Source: an uncultured Myxococcales bacterium
GTDB taxonomy: Bacteria > Myxococcota_A > Polyangia > Polyangiales > Polyangiaceae
Direction of reading: 5' to 3'
Length of the DNA: 12,258 nucleotides
NCBI GenBank assembly: GCA_937949945.1
Contig: CALFEQ010000106.1
Span: 1-12,258, forward strand
In this document: one piece after another, positions 9,171-12,258 of the stretch
Position numbering within the stretch: position 1 is the stretch's first letter
Layout of the letters: each line of letters begins with the position of its first letter
The notes under the pieces: model-generated
What the model was told of the DNA's origin: nothing
What the model saw: only the letters and a program-made list of their open reading frames with translations
Database searches by the model: none
Position numbers and translations under genes: made by a program

Positions 9171-9205
9171 ACATTTTTTGCGTCTCAGATCATTTCTGGG
9201 TCGAC

Positions 9206-9237
9206 CGACCCCCTGGTGGATCGTACACCCAGGGTCG
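9206..9237 (+). promoter_or_regulatory. Leader hairpin A upstream of the SUMF1 lipoprotein gene
   Basis: CGACCC (9206-9211) pairs with GGGTCG (9232-9237), then TGG with CCA and TG with CA across small bulges, around a 7-nt loop: about 11 bp in all. The same CGACCC is also complementary to GGGTCG at 9198-9203 just upstream, making a palindromic DNA site at 9198-9211. Whether it is transcribed is unknown. Confidence 0.35.
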
Positions 9238-9259
9238 CGCATAGCTCAGTTCGCGCCCC

Positions 9260-9277
9260 CTGGGGGACAGCCCCCAG
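9260..9277 (+). promoter_or_regulatory. Leader hairpin B, 13 nt before the ribosome binding site
   Basis: CTGGGGG (9260-9266) and CCCCCAG (9271-9277) form a perfect 7-bp, G/C-rich stem with an ACAG tetraloop. It lies just ahead of GGAGGT at 9290 without covering it. No U-run follows, so it is not a standard attenuator; mRNA protection or control of initiation is possible. Confidence 0.4.
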
Positions 9278-9289
9278 AGGGAACCCGCC

Positions 9290-9295
9290 GGAGGT
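9290..9295 (+). promoter_or_regulatory. Ribosome binding site fixing the lipoprotein start
   Basis: GGAGGT ends 5 nt before the GTG at 9301. The frame is open further upstream to a TTG at 9178, but only the GTG has this site and only it yields a clean lipoprotein signal peptide. Confidence 0.85.
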
Positions 9296-9300
9296 CGAGA

Positions 9301-10242
9301 GTGACGAATCATCCCCGCCCGGCTTGGCTTATGGTGGCTTTTGGGGCTGGCCTCACGGCGCTGTTGACGGTCGCGGGGTGCGCGCGCGTGACCTCGATGA
9401 GCTCGGAGCTCATGATGCGGAGCACGCTCGCCGCTCGCATCCTCAAGAAGCGCTCGGAGCCCACTCCTGAACGCCCTGCTGTGACGGGGGATTCCGTTCA
9501 TCTCACCTCGGCCGTGATTTCGACGACGACGCTCGCCTCGGCCGAGACGCCCGTGGAGGAGCTTCCCGAGGCGGAGCCGACGAAGGACCCGTGCCCGCCG
9601 AACATGGTGAGCATCGAGGGTCGCTTCTGCATCGACAAGTACGAGGCGTCGCTCGTCGAGATCCTTCCCGACGGCGAGGAGCGGCCGTTCCCGTATTTCG
9701 AGCGCCCCGCCGGGCACAACGTCCGCGCGGTGAGCGAGAAAGGCGTCTACCCGCAGGCGCACATCAGCGGGCGCGAGGCCGCGGCCGCGTGCAAGGCGTC
9801 CGGCAAGCGCCTCTGCAAGCCGCACGAGTGGAAGATGGCCTGCAAGGGGCCGGAGAACCTCAAGTACGGCTACGACAACAAGCGATCGCCGGGCACGTGC
9901 AACGACAACGGCCGGAGCCCGCTCGGCTACTACCACGCCGCCGCGGTCAAGAACGGGTCGGCCTTCTCGTCGTACAAGATCATGAACGACCCGCAGCTCA
10001 ATCAGCTTCCGGGCACCCTCGCCGAGACGGGCTCGCACGAAGGCTGCACGAACGGCTACGGCGTCTACGACATGGTCGGGAACATCCACGAGTGGGTCGA
10101 CGATCCCGCGGGGACGTTCCAGGGCGGCTACTACCTCGACGTCGAGCAGAACGGCGAAGGTTGCGGCTACCGCACCGACGCGCACAACTTCACGTACCAC
10201 GACTACTCGACGGGGTTCCGCTGCTGCGCGGATATCGAGTGA
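9301..10242 (+). CDS. Lipoprotein with formylglycine-generating-enzyme-like (SUMF1) domain
   Basis: A 313-residue predicted lipoprotein. Residues 1-27 form a signal peptide with hydrophobic core WLMVAFGAGLTALLTVAGC ending in a lipobox, Cys27 being the lipidated residue. A low-complexity linker (about 30-95, rich in Ser, Thr, Glu, Pro) leads to a SUMF1/FGE-sulfatase fold from about 98: MVSIEGRFCIDKYEAS at 102-117, AAAACKASGKRLCKPHEW at 160-177, GYGVYDMVGNIHEWVDD at 252-268 and the closing STGFRCC at 303-309. True formylglycine-generating enzymes use a paired active-site cysteine in a C-N-R-Y-R-like loop; here the matching region shows only Cys288 in GCGYRT, so catalysis of Cys-to-formylglycine conversion is doubtful. 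The mature protein has 10 further cysteines, consistent with disulfides outside the cytoplasm. It probably sits in the envelope as a binding or structural protein; many such lipoproteins occur in myxobacteria. It stands alone, with a structured leader. Confidence 0.85.
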   Translation: MTNHPRPAWLMVAFGAGLTALLTVAGCARVTSMSSELMMRSTLAARILKKRSEPTPERPAVTGDSVHLTSAVISTTTLASAETPVEELPEAEPTKDPCPPNMVSIEGRFCIDKYEASLVEILPDGEERPFPYFERPAGHNVRAVSEKGVYPQAHISGREAAAACKASGKRLCKPHEWKMACKGPENLKYGYDNKRSPGTCNDNGRSPLGYYHAAAVKNGSAFSSYKIMNDPQLNQLPGTLAETGSHEGCTNGYGVYDMVGNIHEWVDDPAGTFQGGYYLDVEQNGEGCGYRTDAHNFTYHDYSTGFRCCADIE

Positions 10243-10250
10243 GCGAGCAG

Positions 10251-10278
10251 TCCTCAGTCCTCAGTCCTCAGTCCTCAG
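10251..10278 (+). repeat. Tandem heptamer array (TCCTCAG)4
   Basis: Four exact copies of TCCTCAG, preceded by CAG, begin 9 nt after the lipoprotein stop codon. The reverse complement of the unit recurs at 10565-10578. The 17 nt at 10248-10264 are perfectly complementary to 10565-10581. Confidence 0.95.
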
Positions 10279-10337
10279 CAGGAGCTCCTCTCGACCTGCG
10301 CGCGCCTCGAGCTCGCTGCCAGGAGCTGTCGACCTGC
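10279..10337 (+). repeat. Degenerate direct repeat, about 19 bp, two copies
   Basis: CAGGAGCT followed by 4 nt and TCGACCTGC at 10279-10299 recurs as CAGGAGCT, 1 nt, TCGACCTGC at 10320-10337. The 41-bp offset and differing spacers suggest an old local duplication. No function is apparent. Confidence 0.6.
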
Positions 10338-10564
10338 AGCGCTCTCCGGTCGAACATCCGGCCGCTTCCACACACGCTCGATCGCGCACGCTAGATCGAC
10401 GACGGCGCGTGCTCGGTCATTCATTTGCCTCGAAGCTGGCTCGCAAGCGACTCGTCCTCGAGGGTCGAGAACGGCGCAGCGGCGAGCATGCATTCCCTAC
10501 GAGCTGGCGGCTCGTTCGCCGCGTACCTCGTCGCCATTCGCCAGCAGCCCGCAAGGAGGGAAAG

Positions 10565-10578
10565 CTGAGGACTGAGGA
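10565..10578 (-). repeat. Inverted copy of the heptamer array, two units
   Basis: Two exact CTGAGGA units followed by CTGACT. Read on the minus strand, the stop codon TAG (10585-10583) is followed at once by TCAG and then TCCTCAG twice, so the array has the same orientation relative to its gene as the array at 10251-10278 has to the lipoprotein gene. Confidence 0.95.
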
Positions 10579-10582
10579 CTGA

Positions 10583-12258
10583 CTACTTGTCCGAAACCAC
10601 GATCTCCCCCCCGCACGGCACGTCGACCGTCTGCCGCTTGCCCGCGCTGCCGAGGCGGACCACGCGCTGGCCGCATTTCACCGTGACGCTCTGCGGGGTC
10701 TGACCGACCGTCTTCTCGTCCACGAAGATCCGGCGATGGGGGATCGCGCCCTTCGTGATGATGACGCCCATGTCCGGCGGCACGCGCGGGCCGGACGGCG
10801 CCGAGCTCGCAGGCGGCGCGGCGCTCGAGGATGGGGCGACGCTCGCTGTAGGCGCCGCGCTCGCGGGCGGCTCGGCGGTGGCGACGGCCGCGTCGGTCGC
10901 GGGCGTCTCCGCGTTCGCGACGGCAGCGTCGGTCGTGAGGGGCTCGGCGCTGGCGACGGCAGCATCGGTGGCGGTGCCGGCCGTGTCTTCCGCGCCCGCG
11001 CTCGCGGGCGGCTCGACGGTGGCAGGCGCGCTCGCCGTCGGCACCTCTCGGGTCGCCGCCGACGGGCCGAGCTGCGAACGGACGTAGCCGATCGTGCCCG
11101 CGATGCCCGCGCCGATGACGATCAAGAGCCCGACCGCGATGCCGATCCCGGCAGCGGAGCGACGTGGCGGCGCGACGTGCGGGCCCGACTCGTACGCGGG
11201 CGACGCGTTCTGGGGCGTCGACGAAGCAGCCGTCGGCACGAGCGCCGGGGGCGAGGGCTGGACGAAGTGAGCAGGCGCCGGGGGCGAGGGCTGCGCCGGC
11301 TGCGCGGGCATGGGTGGCGGCGCCGCGGGCTGCGCCGGCTGCGCAGGCATGGGTGGCGGCGCCGCCGGCTGCGCAGGCACGGGCGGCGGCGCGGGCGGCG
11401 CTGCTGGCTGCGCGGGCGGCGGCGGCGGCGGGGGCGCAGGCTGCGCGGGTGCCGGCTGCGCAGGTTCCCCGGCGGTCAGCATGTCACGCCGAATGAACGG
11501 CCCCATGAGCGCGGTCGAGCCGACGCCCGCCGTCTCCGGCGGCGGAGGAGGCGGCGAGAACAGGATGGGCAACGGAGGCTCGGAGCCGCTGGCCGGAGCG
11601 GCCGGCATCATCCTCGGTGTCGGCGGGGACACGGGCTTCTTCGGCTCCTCCGGCGGAGCATCGGCCTGCTCCCGAGCGCGCGCGCCGTCGGCTGCGTCCG
11701 AACGGATGCCTTGCAGGATGCCTTGCAGCGGCGGCGGCGCGGGCGGGATCTCGCCGATCTTGTGAGAGGGCCGTGCGGCGTCCGCTGGCGCGGGATCGCC
11801 CGCCTTCTCCGGAGTGGGCGACGCGGACGCCTGCGGTGGATGGCTCGCCTCTCGAATCACGGAAGGCGGCATCGAGCTCGGCACGCCCTTCAGCACCTCG
11901 TCGATGGCCTCGAACAGCTTCGGTCCATCGTAGGGCGCTCGCTTCGCCGTCTCGGCGAGCTCGTCCGCGGTCGCGGCGGCGGCCGCGACGTCCCGCGTGG
12001 TGTCGGGCGCCGTCGCGGCGAGCCGCTGCGCTGCGCTCGGACGCTTCGGTGGCGGCGGACGCGGCGGCGTCACCGCCAACAGCTTCGACGCGCTCGGAGC
12101 CTTCGGCGGCTCCGGTACCGTCACCGCGGCCAGCTTCGCCTGGCTCGGCGACTTCGGCGGCGCCGGCGCCGTGACGGCAGGCAGCTTCGCCTGACTCGTC
12201 GCGCGCGGCGGCTCCGGCGGCGTCGCCGCGGGCATCTTCGCTTGGCTCGCCGCTCGCG
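10583..12258 (-). CDS. Pro/Ala-rich single-pass membrane protein with C-terminal PEGA-like domain (5' end outside window)
   Basis: The frame is open from the right edge to the TAG at 10585-10583. An ATG at 12235 lies inside a tandem repeat that continues upstream, so the true start is beyond the window; numbering from that ATG gives 550 residues. The visible order is: 17-residue repeats built on SQAKLPAVT (about 1-80); a short less biased stretch with PKLFEAIDEVLKGV; a Pro-rich region including polyproline runs and PPPMPAQPAQ repeats (about 200-330); a membrane span IGIAVGLLIVIGAGIAGTIG (about 360-385); an Ala/Thr/Glu-rich linker with three 12-residue TDAAVA repeats; and a final 65 residues (GAIPHRRIFVDEKTVGQTPQ, then two cysteines) resembling a PEGA domain. 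PEGA domains end many myxobacterial sensor kinases and envelope proteins, so the missing N-terminus could be a kinase, zinc-ribbon or other cytoplasmic module; this cannot be decided. The layout suggests cytoplasmic N-terminus and periplasmic C-terminus. Confidence 0.8.
   Translation of the reverse strand, partial: RAASQAKMPAATPPEPPRATSQAKLPAVTAPAPPKSPSQAKLAAVTVPEPPKAPSASKLLAVTPPRPPPPKRPSAAQRLAATAPDTTRDVAAAAATADELAETAKRAPYDGPKLFEAIDEVLKGVPSSMPPSVIREASHPPQASASPTPEKAGDPAPADAARPSHKIGEIPPAPPPLQGILQGIRSDAADGARAREQADAPPEEPKKPVSPPTPRMMPAAPASGSEPPLPILFSPPPPPPETAGVGSTALMGPFIRRDMLTAGEPAQPAPAQPAPPPPPPPAQPAAPPAPPPVPAQPAAPPPMPAQPAQPAAPPPMPAQPAQPSPPAPAHFVQPSPPALVPTAASSTPQNASPAYESGPHVAPPRRSAAGIGIAVGLLIVIGAGIAGTIGYVRSQLGPSAATREVPTASAPATVEPPASAGAEDTAGTATDAAVASAEPLTTDAAVANAETPATDAAVATAEPPASAAPTASVAPSSSAAPPASSAPSGPRVPPDMGVIITKGAIPHRRIFVDEKTVGQTPQSVTVKCGQRVVRLGSAGKRQTVDVPCGGEIVVSDK
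10862..10969 (-). repeat. Three 36-bp in-frame repeats (12-residue TDAAVA units)
   Basis: Units at 10934-10969, 10898-10933 and 10862-10897 encode TDAAVASAEPLT, TDAAVANAETPA and TDAAVATAEPPA. They form part of the linker between the membrane span and the PEGA-like domain, probably a flexible periplasmic spacer. Confidence 0.9.
11289..11366 (-). repeat. Two near-identical 39-bp in-frame repeats in the proline-rich region
   Basis: 11289-11327 and 11328-11366 differ at only two bases and encode the 13-residue PAQPAQPAAPPPM-type unit; a further degenerate copy follows to about 11395. The high DNA identity points to recent slippage or unequal recombination. Confidence 0.85.
11996..12256 (-). repeat. 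51-bp (17-residue) tandem repeats at the N-terminal side, running to the window edge
   Basis: Units at 12206-12256, 12155-12205, 12104-12154, 12053-12103 and a divergent fifth at 11996-12046 share the core S-Q-A-K-L-P-A-V-T followed by P/E/A/P and a basic residue. Divergence increases toward the C-terminal side. More copies may lie beyond the edge. Confidence 0.8.

Larger units (their letters stand above)
8871..9300. other. 430-bp divergent intergenic region (lipase / SUMF1 lipoprotein)
   Basis: The two flanking genes point outward, so promoters for both are expected here. I see no supported gene: the short open frames on each strand (about 90 codons) lack ribosome binding sites and recognisable protein character. 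The stretch from about 9085 to 9200 is visibly richer in A/T than its surroundings and contains a T-run at 9174-9179. Two palindromic 13-bp motifs at 9071 and 9158 and a structured leader at 9198-9277 are listed separately. A very weak promoter-like pair on the plus strand is TTGGGT (9147-9152) with CATTTT (9172-9177), spaced 19 bp. Confidence 0.5.
10243..10582. other. 340-bp intergenic gap between convergent genes, bordered by inverted heptamer arrays
   Basis: No gene is supported here. The longest frames (72 codons on the minus strand, and a 38-codon minus-strand frame at 10421-10537) lack a ribosome binding site and recognisable features. The gap opens with four TCCTCAG units behind the lipoprotein stop and closes with two complementary CTGAGGA units behind the minus-strand stop. 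A degenerate direct repeat lies at 10279-10337. The arrangement could be a small inverted-repeat-bounded element or a shared 3'-end region. Confidence 0.5.

Noticed and set aside
9158..9179. Intrinsic terminator (GAGAC/GTCTC stem plus T6)
   Set aside because: The stem is only 5 bp with a 3-nt loop, and no plus-strand gene lies upstream to terminate; an operator-type palindrome is more likely.
8964..9242. 92-codon minus-strand frame across the divergent gap
   Set aside because: No ribosome binding site, basic low-information composition, and it covers the operator-like motifs and leader hairpins.
9236..9262. tRNA-like D-arm word (ATAGCTCAGTT)
   Set aside because: The closing GAGC of the D stem, an anticodon arm and a T arm are all absent; chance resemblance.
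10251..10278. CRISPR-like short repeats
   Set aside because: Units are 7 bp and directly adjacent with no spacers, and there are no cas genes; this is a simple tandem array.
10275..10493. 72-codon minus-strand frame between the heptamer arrays
   Set aside because: No start signal and no similarity I can recognise; considered as a remnant of a small helical-bundle protein, but the match is too poor.
11310..11765. Gly/Ala/Cys-rich 151-residue plus-strand frame (MGGGAAGCAG repeats)
   Set aside because: It is the complement of the Pro/Ala repeat region of the minus-strand protein; the repeats come from the sense coding sequence.

Overview
The window is GC-rich DNA, with codon third positions mostly G or C. 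The gene content suggests a myxobacterium-like member of Myxococcota (Polyangia/Myxococcia type): a lamin-tail-domain protein, a sulfatase-modifying-factor-like (SUMF1) lipoprotein, and a long Pro/Ala-rich single-pass protein ending in a PEGA-like domain. This placement is inferred from protein style, not from a marker gene. Eight protein genes are supported, two of them cut by the window edges. There is no rRNA, tRNA, CRISPR array or transposase gene.

Layout. (1) 1-564 (+): 3' end of a lamin-tail-domain protein, followed by a perfect 11-bp hairpin. (2) 651-2531 (+): the translational GTPase BipA/TypA. It lacks a Shine-Dalgarno sequence, and its ATG lies in the loop of a possible 7-bp hairpin. 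(3) 2547-7451: a small surface-polysaccharide locus. A family-4 glycosyltransferase (GT4) on the minus strand converges on bipA. It is divergent from a tightly coupled plus-strand operon of polysaccharide deacetylase, MurJ/MOP-type flippase and a second GT4; both operon junctions are 4-nt GTGA overlaps. (4) 7545-8870 (-): an alpha/beta-hydrolase lipase with a recognisable Ser-Asp-His triad and no signal peptide. (5) 8871-9300: a 430-bp divergent intergenic region with two copies of a 13-bp operator-like motif, a T-run and a structured leader. (6) 9301-10242 (+): a SUMF1-fold lipoprotein. (7) 10243-10582: a 340-bp gap between convergent genes, bordered by TCCTCAG heptamer arrays in inverted orientation. 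(8) 10583 to the right edge (-): the Pro/Ala-rich transmembrane protein with three families of in-frame tandem repeats.

The polysaccharide genes form the one obvious pathway: the GT4 enzymes would add sugars to a lipid-linked glycan, the flippase would move it across the inner membrane, and the deacetylase would trim N- or O-acetyl groups. No polymerase, ligase or initiating sugar transferase is visible. I see no clearly new multi-gene system. The most unusual signals are non-coding: the mirrored heptamer arrays just behind both converging stop codons, the paired 13-bp palindromes before the lipoprotein gene, and the hairpin around the bipA start codon.
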